A program made the position numbers and the translations under genes. A stretch of 64,000 nucleotides of DNA. It comes from Planctomycetaceae bacterium (lineage in GTDB: Bacteria; Planctomycetota; Planctomycetia; Planctomycetales; Planctomycetaceae). Position 1 is the first letter of the stretch. Every line of letters begins with the position of its first letter. This document shows positions 43,667 to 53,993 of this stretch, piece after piece. The notes beneath the pieces are model-generated. The model had not been told where the DNA came from and searched no databases. It saw only the letters and a program-made list of their open reading frames with translations. Where the stretch lies: positions 1 to 64,000 of the forward strand of contig JAKFUG010000011.1 of the NCBI GenBank assembly GCA_021732785.1, in the 5' to 3' direction.

Positions 43667-44311
43667 ATGGAAGTGACGGACTATGCCTTTTTCCCGACGC
43701 GGGTGGTGACAATCCAATTCCCGGACACCGACCCGTTGAATGCGGAGCTCTGCGATCTGCTCGAGCGCCGACCGGAACTCGACGACCGGTTCAACATGCA
43801 CCCCGACGCACTGAATTTGCTGCGTCTGGCAGACACCGTGCCGGCGATTGATCAGCTCCGGTCCATGTTCATCACCGGGGTGAAACGCTGGTTGGACGCC
43901 GAGGGAATCGCGGGAGCAGAGGGGATCGATCTTTTACTCTTCAGCAACCGCATGGGCCGCGGAGAGTCTACGATTGTTCACAATCACCAGGCCGACCTGA
44001 TCGGCATTTACTATGCCCGCACTGCGGATTCCAATCGACCGCCCATCCATCCGGCCGACGGCGAAGACTATTTCGAGGCCGGCGACGGAGTGCTGCTGCT
44101 CCACGATCCGCGTTTCAATGCCAACCTGACCGCCGTGTGTCATCGCGATCACGTCAAGGTTTTTCCGCGACCGGGCCTGATGCTCATCTTCCCCGCCTAC
44201 GTCTGGCATTCCGTCACGCCGCATCGGGGCGAGTTTCACCGACTGGCGTTTTCGATGAACTTCACGCTGCGGTGGCCGGCCGGCCCGGCGGAGCACCATT
44301 CGTTGCGGTGA
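43667..44311 (+). CDS. 2-oxoglutarate-Fe(II) oxygenase-like protein
   Basis: This is a double-stranded beta-helix dioxygenase of the putative 2OG-Fe(II) oxygenase family (PF13759-type). The first metal ligands H105/H107 and D110 lie in VHNHQADLIGIYYAR. The third histidine H181 is in FPAYVWHSVTPHR, and R192 (EFHRLAFSMNF) could bind 2-oxoglutarate. An acidic AGDGVLLLHDPRFNAN loop lies between. The 214 residues make a single domain without signal peptide. The substrate is unknown. It overlaps the 3' end of a convergent lipoprotein gene by 50 bases. Confidence 0.8.
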   Translation: MEVTDYAFFPTRVVTIQFPDTDPLNAELCDLLERRPELDDRFNMHPDALNLLRLADTVPAIDQLRSMFITGVKRWLDAEGIAGAEGIDLLLFSNRMGRGESTIVHNHQADLIGIYYARTADSNRPPIHPADGEDYFEAGDGVLLLHDPRFNANLTAVCHRDHVKVFPRPGLMLIFPAYVWHSVTPHRGEFHRLAFSMNFTLRWPAGPAEHHSLR

Positions 44312-44750
44312 CGAACTCGTCATGCGTCATCCAGAAATCATCGAGGCGCTGCAGTGGTCGCGATTCATACTGTCCCGGCCCCAGTTCAATGGGACGCCGA
44401 AGATGCTCTGCGACAAGGGCTTCCACACCGGGGCGTGAGAGTTGGCCACGCGGTATCCGCCGCGAGATGAGCGGCCTGCCGTCGGCTTTTCGACCGCGGC
44501 TCGCACAGTCTTCCGGCGGTAGGTAAATCGTGCCATTATTGAAATCGACGGCAAACGCGATCACCCCGGGAATAAAAAAGAACAGCAGGCCCAACCCGTC
44601 CAGTGCCGCGATTTTCCAGTCGATCGGTCCGGCGTTCTGCCCCCGGCGCTCGGGGTGAAGAATCGTGCCGCATCCGGATACCGCCGCCGTTGCCAGGACG
44701 GCCAGCGCCCTCTTCAAACAGATCCGGCGTGACACAAACTGACGCGGCAT
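44262..44750 (-). CDS. YceK/YidQ-like lipoprotein
   Basis: The 162 residues start MPRQFVSRRICLKRALAVLA and continue TAAVSGCGTILHPERRG, with a lipobox ending at C27. The domain DGLGLLFFFIPGVIAFAVDF, then NNGTIYLPPED matches YceK/YidQ-type small lipoproteins, which share this hydrophobic GLLFFFIPG hairpin. A roughly 70-residue C-terminal extension (ISRRIPRGQLSRPGVEALVA) follows. The start at 44750 is chosen over 44816 because it gives a clean signal sequence. Role unknown, probably inner- or outer-membrane anchored. Confidence 0.78.
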   Translation of the reverse strand: MPRQFVSRRICLKRALAVLATAAVSGCGTILHPERRGQNAGPIDWKIAALDGLGLLFFFIPGVIAFAVDFNNGTIYLPPEDCASRGRKADGRPLISRRIPRGQLSRPGVEALVAEHLRRPIELGPGQYESRPLQRLDDFWMTHDEFVTATNGAPPGRPATAA

Positions 44751-44955
44751 ACAACGGTTCCCAGCGGTGACGAACGGGCCCGCGTCGACCGTGTGTTGGC
44801 TCAAAAGTGTCTGCAAGCTTGGACGAAAACGGTGTGTAGCGGACGGGCATCGCTTATGGCAAGATCAGTCGGAAACGCCTGCGGCGACAGTCCCTCACGT
44901 TTGGTACACTGAAGGCGTTAACTCGGGGTAAGTTGACTCGTCGGACACCGCCATC

Positions 44956-45740
44956 ATGCCCAGCCCGTTTCCAGGAATGGACCCGTATCTTGAAGATCCC
45001 GCGGAATGGCCAAGTCTTCACCTGGGCTTGGCCATAACGACAATGACGTACCTCCAGCCCGAATTGGAACGCCGTGGCTATTTCGCCAGTGCTGGACAAC
45101 GGGTGTGGTTGAGCATGCCGGGTGAGGCGATCTTACCCGATGTGACGTTGCTCCAGCCAACTCGCCACCCTCCGCAACAGGAAAATGGAACGACTGCAGA
45201 GGTCGCCGATACCGCTGTTAGAATTCGTCGACGCCGAATCGAGATTCAGGAGCCATTTCTGGAGATTTTCGATGCTGCCGGACGGCGCGTGGTATCGGGA
45301 ATCGAATTCGTGAGTCCCTCGAACAAATATGGAAAAGCAGGTCGCGCTCAGTATCGACGAAAACAGCGAGAGTGCCGCCATGCAGGTGTTCATCTCGTGG
45401 AAGTCGATCTCATTCGCCGAGGCCCGAATATTTGCCAAGTTCCTTCGGGTGTGGTGCGCGAGCGAGGGCGTTCCGAGTATCTCGTCAATGTTGTGCGTGC
45501 ACCGGCTCGCGAGTACGAGTTCTACCCCATCCGCACAAGGCAGCGGTTACCCCGTGTCGCCATCCCGCTGCGAACGGGTGAACCCGATATCGTGCTGGAT
45601 TTACAGGCCGTACTCGACGCTGCCTACGATGACGGTGCCTTTCATTTGCGGATCGATTACACTCGTCCCCCAACGTCCCTGCTCGCGGACGATGACGCAC
45701 TCTGGGCTGATCAACTTTTGAAGGATAAGGGACTCCGCTA

Positions 45741-45741
<1 letters not shown>
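44956..45741 (+). CDS. DUF4058 family protein
   Basis: The N-terminus [20 protein letters not shown] is the hallmark of DUF4058, a family frequent in planctomycetes and cyanobacteria. Further family features are [20 protein letters not shown] and [20 protein letters not shown], followed by [12 protein letters not shown], a PD-(D/E)xK-like beta core suggesting a nuclease-like fold. The 261-residue length is typical. Its stop codon TAA overlaps the ATG of the downstream oxidoreductase by one base (TAATG), so the two are translationally coupled. Molecular function has not been established. Confidence 0.9.
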
Positions 45742-46874
<1,133 letters not shown>

Positions 46875-46949
46875 TGTCATGACCGCACGGCCTTCCGACA
46901 GGTCACCGTCGGGGGCCCGTTGCGATCCTGAGGGTGCATTGGGTAATTG

Positions 46950-47205
46950 GTGGTCACGAAATGGTTGGCCTTCAGCCCCGAAGGGGGCGTGATTCGATAG
47001 CCCTGGGCGCAGCGTCTTCGCGTAGCCCTGGGTCAATGGATCGAAAGACCTTGCCAAGCCCCCACGGGGCGCGACAAACGCATGAAAGAGTCACGCCCCG
47101 TTGAGCCTGCGTGTGCCATGCGATCACGAACCCAGCCCTTCGGAAGACCTCGGGCTGGGCTATCGAATGTCGCCCCGTTGGGGCTGCGGAGTCTGGAATT
47201 GTTCA
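46950..47205. repeat. Composite repeat, family L
   Basis: Interleaved palindromic pieces include TTCAGCCCCGAAGGGGGCGT, AGCCCTGGGCGCAGCG, CACGCCCCGTTGAGCCTGCG, CCCAGCCCTTCGGAAGACCT (CGGGCTGGG) and CGCCCCGTTGGGGCTG. Together with flanking sequence it fills the 450-base gap after the Gfo/Idh gene; no gene is visible there. Confidence 0.75.
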
Positions 47206-47327
47206 CGGATGTTCCCCACCAAATGCCGGATGTACTCCGATCCTGAAAACACGGACATTCGTCTACACGTCGCAGGGCGGGCATGATAAGCTGAACAGGT
47301 TGATCAACGCCGTTTTTCGAGGTTGTC

Positions 47328-47909
47328 ATGTCCACCGCTGATCTCATCGAACCGCGAGCGCTTTCGCACGAGGAAATCATCGGCGCGTTGTCCCATCCCG
47401 ATGCCTTGTGGGAAATCGAATACGGTCGCATCGTCGAGAAGCGGATGAGTGCATTGGCGATTGCGGTTTCCAACCGCCTCATGGAGATGATTGCCGCCGA
47501 CTGCCGTCGATTGGCGCTCGGCTGCTGGTATTTGGAGATGGTCTTCGTTCTGGATTCTGCGAAAAATCTTCGTCGCCGTCCCGATCTTGCCTTTGTTTCT
47601 GTGGCGCGCTGGCCGCTGGATAAGCCGCAACCCTATCGTGGCGATTGGGCGATCGCGCCGAATATCGCCGTCGAAGTCGTCAGCCCCGGTAATTTTGCTG
47701 ACGAACTGGCTCGCAAACGACGCGAGTATTTTCGTTACGGCGTTGAAGAAGTGTGGATCATTTATCCTGAAGAACGGCTGTTAGAAGTCTACGATTCTCA
47801 CGGGAGCCATGAATTTACACATCAAGACCGACTGACATCGCGGCTGTTGCCTGGAATTGAAATCGAGCTCTTGCCGTTTTTGCCGTTGGTCGAGCCAACA
47901 GCACCGTGA
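47328..47909 (+). CDS. Uma2 family endonuclease-like protein
   Basis: Members of this family have a PD-(D/E)xK nuclease fold and are extremely abundant in planctomycetes and cyanobacteria. The 193 residues show the acidic RRPDLAFVSVARWPLDKPQP, the core IAPNIAVEVVSPGNFADELA, and RKRREYFRYGVEEVWIIYPE, then the usual ERLLEVYDSH. The D (near 86), E (near 117) and nearby K/R residues would form the active site. The biological target is not known. Single-gene unit preceding the greA promoter. Confidence 0.9.
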   Translation: MSTADLIEPRALSHEEIIGALSHPDALWEIEYGRIVEKRMSALAIAVSNRLMEMIAADCRRLALGCWYLEMVFVLDSAKNLRRRPDLAFVSVARWPLDKPQPYRGDWAIAPNIAVEVVSPGNFADELARKRREYFRYGVEEVWIIYPEERLLEVYDSHGSHEFTHQDRLTSRLLPGIEIELLPFLPLVEPTAP

Positions 47910-47950
47910 GCCAGCCGCGAAAAACGGGTAGCTTTCCGTTCCTTGGCCGC

Positions 47951-47956
47951 TATAAT
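47951..47956 (+). promoter_or_regulatory. Consensus -10 element of greA
   Basis: A perfect TATAAT lies 164 bases before the greA ATG; no good TTGACA is found 17 bases upstream (closest TAGCTT). Transcription would start near 47963, just before the terminator-like hairpin. Confidence 0.6.
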
Positions 47957-47978
47957 GAAAGTCGCTGAAGCAGTCCCA

Positions 47979-48019
47979 GGAACGGACGACACGTGTGTCG
48001 CCCGTCCCTTTTCTTTTAA
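47979..48019 (+). terminator. Intrinsic terminator inside the greA leader
   Basis: ACGGACGACAC pairs with GTGTCGCCCGT (one mismatch), followed by CCCTTTTCTTTT. It lies downstream of the TATAAT promoter and upstream of greA, so it would release a roughly 50-base leader RNA unless read through. Confidence 0.7.
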
Positions 48020-48045
48020 CAGGGCACGGAAACACGCCCTGTTAA
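48016..48045 (+). promoter_or_regulatory. Second perfect hairpin in the greA leader
   Basis: TTAACAGGGC-N10-GCCCTGTTAA forms a perfect 10-bp stem immediately after the terminator U-tract. It shares the T-rich bases with it, so the two structures could be mutually exclusive at their junction. Confidence 0.6.
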
Positions 48046-48119
48046 CCTCGCCGTGTCCGAGTTTCCGACCGAATGGTGGAACGCCGGACACAAGCATCGC
48101 ATGAGAAGGAGTATCGGGC

Positions 48120-48602
48120 ATGGATCAACAACCCATTACCCGCGAAGGCTACGACAAGCTCAAGGAAGAATTGCGGCATCTCGAAGACGTTGAGATGCCG
48201 CAGATCGCGGAAGCCATCGCGGAAGCCCGTTCCGAAGGCGACCTGAAAGAGAACGCCGAGTACCACGGCCAGCGCGAGCGCCAGGGGATGATGCAGGCGA
48301 AAATCAATTCGCTGCGGGGCAAACTCGCCGGTTGCTATATCGTCGATAAATCGACGCTCCCCAAAGGCGTGGTGACGTTCGGCACCCGGGTGACCGTCAA
48401 GGATTTGAAGTTCGATGACATGGAAAAGTACGAATTCGTCGGCCCGGGCGAAGAGGACTATGACAGCGACATCCAGAAAATTTTGACGACCAGCCCGCTT
48501 GCCACCGCCATGATGGGCAAGAAAGTGGGCGATGTCGTCGAATTTCAGGCTCCGCGCGGAACGCAAAAGTACGAGATCGCCAAAATCGAGGAAACGCTGT
48601 AA
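48120..48602 (+). CDS. greA: Transcription elongation factor GreA
   Basis: GreA rescues backtracked RNA polymerase by stimulating transcript cleavage through its secondary channel. The 160 residues show the N-terminal coiled coil with the acidic tip [20 protein letters not shown] (D43/E46-type catalytic residues) and a C-terminal FKBP-like domain ([20 protein letters not shown], then [15 protein letters not shown]). An AAGGAG precedes the ATG by nine bases. The leader contains a promoter, a terminator and a second stem (see their entries), suggesting premature termination control. A terminator-like stem follows at 48631-48659. Confidence 0.95.
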   Translation: MDQQPITREGYDKLKEELRHLEDVEMPQIAEAIAEARSEGDLKENAEYHGQRERQGMMQAKINSLRGKLAGCYIVDKSTLPKGVVTFGTRVTVKDLKFDDMEKYEFVGPGEEDYDSDIQKILTTSPLATAMMGKKVGDVVEFQAPRGTQKYEIAKIEETL

Positions 48603-48630
48603 CCGGCGGCTGACCACCCCTGATTTCAAA

Positions 48631-48659
48631 GCGACCCCGGACTCAACCACCGGGGTCGC
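48631..48659 (+). terminator. Hairpin after greA
   Basis: GCGACCCCGG and CCGGGGTCGC form a perfect 10-bp GC stem with a nine-base loop, without a long U-tract after it (GAACATTT). Probably the end of the greA transcript. Confidence 0.6.
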
Positions 48660-48744
48660 GAACATTTACCTAGCTCGCCGTGTCAGCCGGGATTGACAGT
48701 TTCGGCGTTCACCACGATATTTCGCGCAGAGGAGATCGTCCGTC

Positions 48745-50004
48745 ATGACCCATCACGCCGACTATGCCCGGCAAACCGCGGAACGCGCCCGCGCGGCCTC
48801 GCGGCAATTGATGTCGGTCTCGGGTGCCATGAAACAGCGCTGGTTGCATACCGCCGCCGATGCTCTCGTCGCGCGTACGGCGGAAATTGTGTCGCGCAAT
48901 GAGCAGGATGTCGCCCGTGCCCCGGAGTTCGGTCTCACTTCCGCGGCAATCGATCGGCTGCGATTGACGCCCGCCCGTATTGCTGAAATCGCCGAGGCCT
49001 TGCGGGATGTCGCCGCCCTGCCCGACCCGGTCGGCGAAAGCATCGAAGGGTATTCGCGGCCGAACGGATTGCGCGTGCAGAAGGTCCGCGTTCCACTCGG
49101 GGTTGTCTTTTTCATCTACGAATCCCGCCCGAATGTGACGGCCGACGCCGCCGCGTTGTGTGTGAAGAGCGGCAATGCCGTGATTCTCCGCGGCGGTAAG
49201 GAGGCCCTGCACAGCAACGTCGCGCTGTACCGAATTCTCAAAGACACGTTGATTGAAACTGGATTGCCTGAACACGCCGTGCAACTGGTGGCGACCCCTG
49301 ATCGGGAAGTCGTCGGCGAGATGCTGAAACTCCGCGGGTTGATTGATGTGACGATTCCCCGCGGCGGCAAGTCGCTGATTGAGCGCGTTGCCGCCGAAGC
49401 GACCATGCCGGTGATCAAGCATTTTGATGGCATCTGTCATGTGTATGTCGACGCCGCCGCCAATCTGGAGATGGCGCTCGAGATTTTGAAAAACTCGAAG
49501 TGCCAGCGGACGGGGGTGTGCAACGCCGCCGAGTGCGTCCTGATTCACGCGGCGGTTGCGGACCGGTTTCTGCCGATGATGTCCGCGATGTTTGCCACAG
49601 AGAAAATCGAAGTCCGCGGGTGTGTCCAAACCTGTGCGGCGATTCCGTGGGCCAAGTCGGCCACCGACGATGACTACCGCACGGAATACCTCGACAAGAT
49701 CATCTCGTCGCGCATCGTCGATTCGATCGATGACGCGATCAACCACATTGCTCAATATGGTTCGCAGCACACCGACACGATTGTCACGAATGATCTCCGC
49801 GCGGCGGAGCGGTTTGTGGCGCTCGTGGATTCCTCCGCGGTGATGGTGAATGCGAGCACGCGGTTCAACGATGGTGGCGAACTCGGCCTCGGTGCCGAGA
49901 TCGGCATCAGCACCGATAAATTCCACGCGCGCGGCCCCTGCGGCCTCCGCGAGTTAACCAGTTACAAATGGATCGTCCGCGGCGACGGACAGGTACGGGA
50001 GTAG
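48745..50004 (+). CDS. proA: Glutamate-5-semialdehyde dehydrogenase
   Basis: ProA reduces gamma-glutamyl phosphate to glutamate semialdehyde with NADPH in proline synthesis. The 419 residues include [50 protein letters not shown], and the catalytic cysteine in [15 protein letters not shown] (near C259), followed by [13 protein letters not shown]-like helices. The nucleotide-binding features are complete. AGGAGA lies nine bases before the ATG. proB is not adjacent. Confidence 0.95.
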   Translation: MTHHADYARQTAERARAASRQLMSVSGAMKQRWLHTAADALVARTAEIVSRNEQDVARAPEFGLTSAAIDRLRLTPARIAEIAEALRDVAALPDPVGESIEGYSRPNGLRVQKVRVPLGVVFFIYESRPNVTADAAALCVKSGNAVILRGGKEALHSNVALYRILKDTLIETGLPEHAVQLVATPDREVVGEMLKLRGLIDVTIPRGGKSLIERVAAEATMPVIKHFDGICHVYVDAAANLEMALEILKNSKCQRTGVCNAAECVLIHAAVADRFLPMMSAMFATEKIEVRGCVQTCAAIPWAKSATDDDYRTEYLDKIISSRIVDSIDDAINHIAQYGSQHTDTIVTNDLRAAERFVALVDSSAVMVNASTRFNDGGELGLGAEIGISTDKFHARGPCGLRELTSYKWIVRGDGQVRE

Positions 50005-50010
50005 TTGGTC

Positions 50011-50085
50011 GGTGGCAGGTGATGGGTGGTAGGCAGGCGGATACGATTCCTGTTCTGCCTACCACCCATCACCGATCACCTGCCC
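50011..50085. repeat. Palindromic repeat, family K
   Basis: GGTGGCAGGTGATGGGTGGT (AGGCAG) is mirrored by CTGCCTACCACCCATCACCG (ATCACCTGCC). It lies between proA and fliM, ending 25 bases before the fliM start codon. Confidence 0.85.
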
Positions 50086-50110
50086 CCTCTCCCTCCGGGA
50101 GACCCCACGG

Positions 50111-51199
50111 ATGGGCGATGTCCTCAGTCAATCAGAAGTCGAATCGCTGCTGGCCGCGCTCGATCCGGGGTTGCAACCGCAGCACACGGTCTCGAACGCC
50201 CGGCGGGATGAGTTCCGCTCGCAAATCAGCGTCTACGACTTCAAACGCCCCGAGCGCGTCAGCAAAGAGCAGATGCGCGCCTTCCAGGCGCTGCACGAAG
50301 GGTTCAGCCGCGAGTTCGGTGCCGGCCTCAGTGGGATGCTCCGCGCCATTATCGAAGTGAAGCTCATCAGCGTCGATCAGCTCACCTACAGCGAGTTCGT
50401 TTTCAGTCTGGAAAACCCGACCTGCTTCAACCTCCTCGCGTCCGAGGGGCTGGAAGGGCACATCATTCTCGACCTCAATCCATCGATTATTTTTCCGATC
50501 ATCGACCGCTTGCTCGGCGGCGGAAAAGAAGCGAGCAATGACTTTCCGGGACGGCCGCTGACGGAGATCGAATTGCAACTCGTCTCGCGGATTACGGGGT
50601 TGGCGATCCAGGGCTTGGAACGATCGTGGTCCAATATCTGCTCGCTGGGGTTGCGGGTCGCACAGGTCGAGAGCAATCCTCAACTCGTGCAGATCGTTCC
50701 GCCGAACGAAGTCATCGTGCTGATCAGTTTTGAAGTGTCGATGGGCGAAGTCCGCGGGATTATGAACCTGTGCATCCCTTTCAATACGATTGAGCCGCTG
50801 GCGGGGAAGCTGTCGTCCGATTCCTGGTCGGCATATACCAAGAAAGCGATCGATCCGCGCCAGTTGCTGAATTTAGAGACAGGAGTTCAGCGGGCAGCGG
50901 TGGAACTGGTGGTGCATCTGGCGCACGGCAAACTCACCGCGGGCGAACTTTCCACGTTGGCGGTGGGGGATGTCATCATGACGGAATCCGAGCGCAACGA
51001 CGGGGCGGAGGTTTTTGTCGAAGGAACCCCTCTGTTTCGGGCGTTTCCCGGCGTTTTGAAGGGACACAAAGCCATCACGATGGGACAGACTTTAACCAAG
51101 CCGCGGGATGTCATTGCGAAAAAAATGGCGGAATTAGGGTTGTCGTACCCGGCAGCCGGAGCGACTGAAGTTAGCCCAGAACGGCGCCGAACGGGTTGA
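50111..51199 (+). CDS. fliM: Flagellar motor switch protein FliM
   Basis: FliM is the middle layer of the flagellar C-ring, binding CheY-P and FliG. The 362 residues open with [17 protein letters not shown], the conserved N-terminal CheY-binding helix. The CheC-like middle domain follows (FEFSLEN-like region [15 protein letters not shown], then [18 protein letters not shown]), and a C-terminal SpoA/FliN-like domain ends [20 protein letters not shown] and [15 protein letters not shown]. All domains are complete. GGGAGA precedes the ATG. The rest of the flagellar cluster is not present; flgM lies 29 kb away. Confidence 0.93.
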   Translation: MGDVLSQSEVESLLAALDPGLQPQHTVSNARRDEFRSQISVYDFKRPERVSKEQMRAFQALHEGFSREFGAGLSGMLRAIIEVKLISVDQLTYSEFVFSLENPTCFNLLASEGLEGHIILDLNPSIIFPIIDRLLGGGKEASNDFPGRPLTEIELQLVSRITGLAIQGLERSWSNICSLGLRVAQVESNPQLVQIVPPNEVIVLISFEVSMGEVRGIMNLCIPFNTIEPLAGKLSSDSWSAYTKKAIDPRQLLNLETGVQRAAVELVVHLAHGKLTAGELSTLAVGDVIMTESERNDGAEVFVEGTPLFRAFPGVLKGHKAITMGQTLTKPRDVIAKKMAELGLSYPAAGATEVSPERRRTG

Positions 51200-51204
51200 A
51201 GTTC

Positions 51205-51233
51205 TTGACACGCCGAGGTTTCCGCGTTAATTC
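51205..51233 (+). promoter_or_regulatory. Promoter of the infC-rpmI-rplT unit
   Basis: TTGACA (51205-51210), a 17-bp spacer and TAATTC (51228-51233) match the housekeeping consensus. The transcript would carry a leader of about 90 bases before the infC ribosome-binding site. Confidence 0.65.
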
Positions 51234-51328
51234 TAGTGAATTCGTGCGCGTGGGGTCAGTGGAGGGATTTGATCGGCCGACGGAACACCTCCCCTCACCG
51301 CAATGGTTGAACCAGGGAGAGTTTTGCA

Positions 51329-51838
51329 ATCGAAACGACGCATCGCATCAATGATCAAATCCGTCTTTCGCCCGTTCGGGTGGTCGATCACGAAGGAAAA
51401 ATGCTCGGCGTGATTCCCACCGCCGATGCACTGCGCACCGCGTTTGACGTGGGTCTGGACCTGGTGGAAGTGGCTCCCACGGAGCGCCCACCGGTGTGCC
51501 GGATCATGGATTACGGCAAGTTCAAGTACGAGCAGAAGAAGAAGCACTCCAACTCCACCAAGCAACATCAGGTGCAGTTGAAAGAGATTCGTCTCCGACC
51601 GAAAACCGGCGAGCACGACATCGATTTCAAGGTGAAGCAGGCGCGCGAGTTTCTGTCGCACAAAGATAAAGTGAAGTTGAACATCATTTTCCGCGGCCGG
51701 GAGAACGCGCACCACGATCGCGGCCGGGAAATTCTGGCGGCGATCATCGCTCAACTGGAAGATGTCGCGAAGGTCGAAAAGTCCCCGGGTCTGGAAGGCG
51801 GCCGCAATATGACCGCCGTTCTGACCCCGAAGGCATAG
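51329..51838 (+). CDS. infC: Translation initiation factor IF-3
   Basis: IF-3 prevents premature subunit joining and checks the initiator tRNA and start codon. The usual N-terminal domain is encoded upstream of the first ATG: codons from 51329 read [20 protein letters not shown], the normal start of IF-3. The only well-placed start is an ATC at 51329, with AGGGAGAG seven bases before it. Non-AUG starts in infC are a known autoregulatory device. The C-terminal domain is regular ([20 protein letters not shown], then [20 protein letters not shown]-type). With this start the protein has 169 residues. Confidence 0.88.
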   Translation: METTHRINDQIRLSPVRVVDHEGKMLGVIPTADALRTAFDVGLDLVEVAPTERPPVCRIMDYGKFKYEQKKKHSNSTKQHQVQLKEIRLRPKTGEHDIDFKVKQAREFLSHKDKVKLNIIFRGRENAHHDRGREILAAIIAQLEDVAKVEKSPGLEGGRNMTAVLTPKA

Positions 51839-51977
51839 CCCGGAATCAGTTTACGGTGAGAATTTCGGGGCCGGTCTCTGGAAATCTCACCCCCGCTTCC
51901 GCTAGAATTCCCGATCCCCGTCTTGGCGTCATGCCGATGATGGGGGCGTTCGGGTACTTGAGTCAGGATGTCTTGTC
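51839..51977. other. Leader between infC and rpmI
   Basis: The 139 bases include inverted repeats TGAGAATTTC / GAAATCTCA and a GGGATCGG...CCCCGTC-like stem. This is the place where ribosomal protein L20 regulates rpmI-rplT in other bacteria, but I cannot confirm its recognition motif. Confidence 0.35.
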
Positions 51978-52178
51978 ATGCCGAAGTTGAAGACCCACAA
52001 GGGAATGAAGAAGCGATTCACCGTCACGGCGAGCGGCAAAGCCATTGCTCGTTCTGCCGGTCGTGGTCACATTCTGAGTTCCAAAACCGCCAAGCGAAAA
52101 CGCCAATTGCGGGGCGACACGATTCTCACCGGGGCCATGGCTCTGAAGATTCGTGAAGGTTTGGCACCGATGAAGTAG
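51978..52178 (+). CDS. rpmI: 50S ribosomal protein L35
   Basis: This 66-residue basic ribosomal protein starts [20 protein letters not shown], the standard L35 signature, and continues [16 protein letters not shown]. Length and composition are normal. It is second in the infC-rpmI-rplT operon, 139 bases after infC and 118 bases before rplT. Confidence 0.95.
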   Translation: MPKLKTHKGMKKRFTVTASGKAIARSAGRGHILSSKTAKRKRQLRGDTILTGAMALKIREGLAPMK

Positions 52179-52296
52179 TGTTTTCCGTCTGCGGTGGAGT
52201 GGACTCCGCTGTGGGCTGTTGCTTCGGATTTCTCTTTTTTGTCGATCGCTTCCTTCGGGGTGCGATCGGTTCCGTGTGAACAAAGCGGCCCGTGTC

Positions 52297-52656
52297 ATGC
52301 GTATCAGTTACAGTGTTGCTCGTCATAAAGCTCACAAGCGTCTCTTCCGTGAAGCCAAGGGTCGCTTCGGCGCCCGCAAGAATCTGATCCGGACCGTCAA
52401 GGAAGGGGTCGTCAAATCGCGGTGCGTAGCGTACCGTGACCGTCGGAACCGCAAGCGCGAATTCCGGGCTCTGTGGATTACCCGTTTGACCGCTGCCGCT
52501 ACGATGCACGGCCTGCGGTATTCGGAACTGATTCACGGCATGACGCTGGCGAACATCACGTTGAACCGCAAAACGCTCAGCGAACTGGCGATCCACGCGC
52601 CGGAAGTCTTCGCGGAAGTCGTCGCTACGGTGAAATCCGCTCTGCAAGCGGTTTGA
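52297..52656 (+). CDS. rplT: 50S ribosomal protein L20
   Basis: This 119-residue protein initiates 50S assembly and, in many bacteria, represses its own operon. [20 protein letters not shown] is the usual basic N-terminal extension, here with the start variant MRISYSV. The globular domain [20 protein letters not shown], followed by [20 protein letters not shown] and [20 protein letters not shown], is typical. The frame stays open to 52219, but the ATG at 52297 matches the family start. A terminator follows at 52692-52720. Confidence 0.95.
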   Translation: MRISYSVARHKAHKRLFREAKGRFGARKNLIRTVKEGVVKSRCVAYRDRRNRKREFRALWITRLTAAATMHGLRYSELIHGMTLANITLNRKTLSELAIHAPEVFAEVVATVKSALQAV

Positions 52657-52691
52657 TTTCACAGCGCGATCGAACGGCAATGCACACTTAG

Positions 52692-52720
52692 CCCCCGGTT
52701 GTCTTCAACCGGGGGTTTCT
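52692..52720 (+). terminator. Intrinsic terminator between rplT and pheS
   Basis: CCCCCGGTTG and CAACCGGGGG form a perfect 10-bp stem with a TCTT loop, followed by TTTCTTA. It ends the rplT transcript, so pheS needs read-through or its own promoter. No leader peptide rich in Phe was found. Confidence 0.85.
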
Positions 52721-52767
52721 TACGTGAACGGACACCGATTCCTCCGTTGCGGACAACGGAGGGCTCA

Positions 52768-53784
52768 ATGAGAACGGCGTGCATGGACCCGATCACCGCA
52801 CTCGCCGAGTTTGAACAAGCCGCGCTGGCATCCATTGCCGCGGCGGGGAACTCCGCGGCCCTCGAACAGGCCCGTATCGAGTTCCTCGGCAAGAAGCAAG
52901 GTCGTCTCAAAGACCTGCAATCGCTGCTCGGCAAAGCCACGCCGGAAGAACGCCCCGTTCTTGGAAAACGCTTTAACGACGTGAAGACCGCCGTGGAAGC
53001 CGCGCTCGAAGCCCGGCAGGCGATTGTTGCGAAGCCGAAAATTGCGGCGACCGCGATCGATCTCACGCTGCCCGGAACGTTGCCCGAATTGGGCCGCTTG
53101 CATCCGCTCACGCAAACCGTCCGCGAGTTCCAGCAGATCATGGCCCGCTTCGGTTTCGAAGTGGTCGATGATCGCGAACTCGAAGACGAACGCCACAATT
53201 TCGACGCGCTGAATATTCCGATGGAACACCCGGCGCGCGATCCGCTCGATAATTTCTATCTGGCGGCCGCCTGCACGGCGTCCGGGAAACCGGTTCTGTT
53301 ACGCAGTCAAACAAGCACGGTACAGATCCGCGTGATGGAGCAGCGCCAGCCACCGATTCGCGTGATTTCCCTGGGCCGCGTCTATCGCCCGGATGACATT
53401 GACGCCACGCATCACGTCATGTTCCATCAAATGGAAGGCCTGATGATCGGCCGCGATGTCACGATGGCGTCGCTGAAAAGCGTGCTCCGCATGTTCGCCG
53501 CGGCGTATCTCGGCGGCGACACGGAAGTCCGTTTCCGCCCGTCCTTCTTTCCGTTCACCGAACCCTCCGTCGAAGTGGACGTGCGGTGGAAGAACGGCTG
53601 GCTGGAACTCGGCGGCGCGGGCATGGTCGACCCGAACGTGCTGCAATCGGTCGGCTACGATCCCGAAGAATACGGCGGCTTCGCATTTGGTTTAGGCATC
53701 GCCCGCTTCTGCATGTTGCGACACGGCATCGACGATATCCGTCTCTTCTACCAGAATGATATCCGCTTTCTGCGGCAGTTCTGA
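52768..53784 (+). CDS. pheS: Phenylalanine--tRNA ligase alpha subunit
   Basis: This class II synthetase subunit forms an alpha2-beta2 enzyme with PheT. The 338 residues begin with the coiled-coil tRNA-binding arm ([40 protein letters not shown]). The catalytic core follows: motif 1 [20 protein letters not shown], motif 2 [20 protein letters not shown] and [20 protein letters not shown], motif 3 [20 protein letters not shown]. Active-site residues are complete. The ATG at 52768 has GGAGGG four bases before it. pheT is not downstream, so the beta subunit is encoded elsewhere. Confidence 0.95.
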   Translation: MRTACMDPITALAEFEQAALASIAAAGNSAALEQARIEFLGKKQGRLKDLQSLLGKATPEERPVLGKRFNDVKTAVEAALEARQAIVAKPKIAATAIDLTLPGTLPELGRLHPLTQTVREFQQIMARFGFEVVDDRELEDERHNFDALNIPMEHPARDPLDNFYLAAACTASGKPVLLRSQTSTVQIRVMEQRQPPIRVISLGRVYRPDDIDATHHVMFHQMEGLMIGRDVTMASLKSVLRMFAAAYLGGDTEVRFRPSFFPFTEPSVEVDVRWKNGWLELGGAGMVDPNVLQSVGYDPEEYGGFAFGLGIARFCMLRHGIDDIRLFYQNDIRFLRQF

Positions 53785-53794
53785 TTCGTCTCCG

Positions 53795-53864
53795 TGAGCG
53801 GCCAGGCGCTAGCCGCCGGTTCTTGGATTCATTTCGGAACCGGCGGCTCGCGCCTGGCCGCTCA
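53795..53864. repeat. Palindromic repeat, family D
   Basis: TGAGCGGCCAGGCGCTAGCC (GCCGGTTCTT) is mirrored by GGAACCGGCGGCTCGCGCCT (GGCCGCTCA). Compare 15925-15997. Confidence 0.9.
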
Positions 53865-53892
53865 CCGGATGTTTTCACTTCTGTGAAATAGC

Positions 53893-53925
53893 AGAACCCG
53901 GCCTGAAGATTCAGGCCGGGTTCTT
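53893..53925. terminator. Bidirectional terminator between pheS and amt
   Basis: AGAACCCGGCCTGAA and TTCAGGCCGGGTTCTT form a 13-15 bp stem between the convergent pheS and amt genes. U-tracts are short on both sides, but the position suits a shared transcript end. Confidence 0.65.
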
Positions 53926-53993
53926 GCTTCAAACGGGTCATCCGTAACCACCTCAGTCCGCGTCTTGCCGACTGGAGTTTCGTCACCAGATTG

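Noticed and set aside
52692-52767. pheS attenuator with a Phe-rich leader peptide
   Set aside because: The hairpin is a good terminator, but no short frame rich in Phe codons precedes it; it is simply the end of the rplT transcript.
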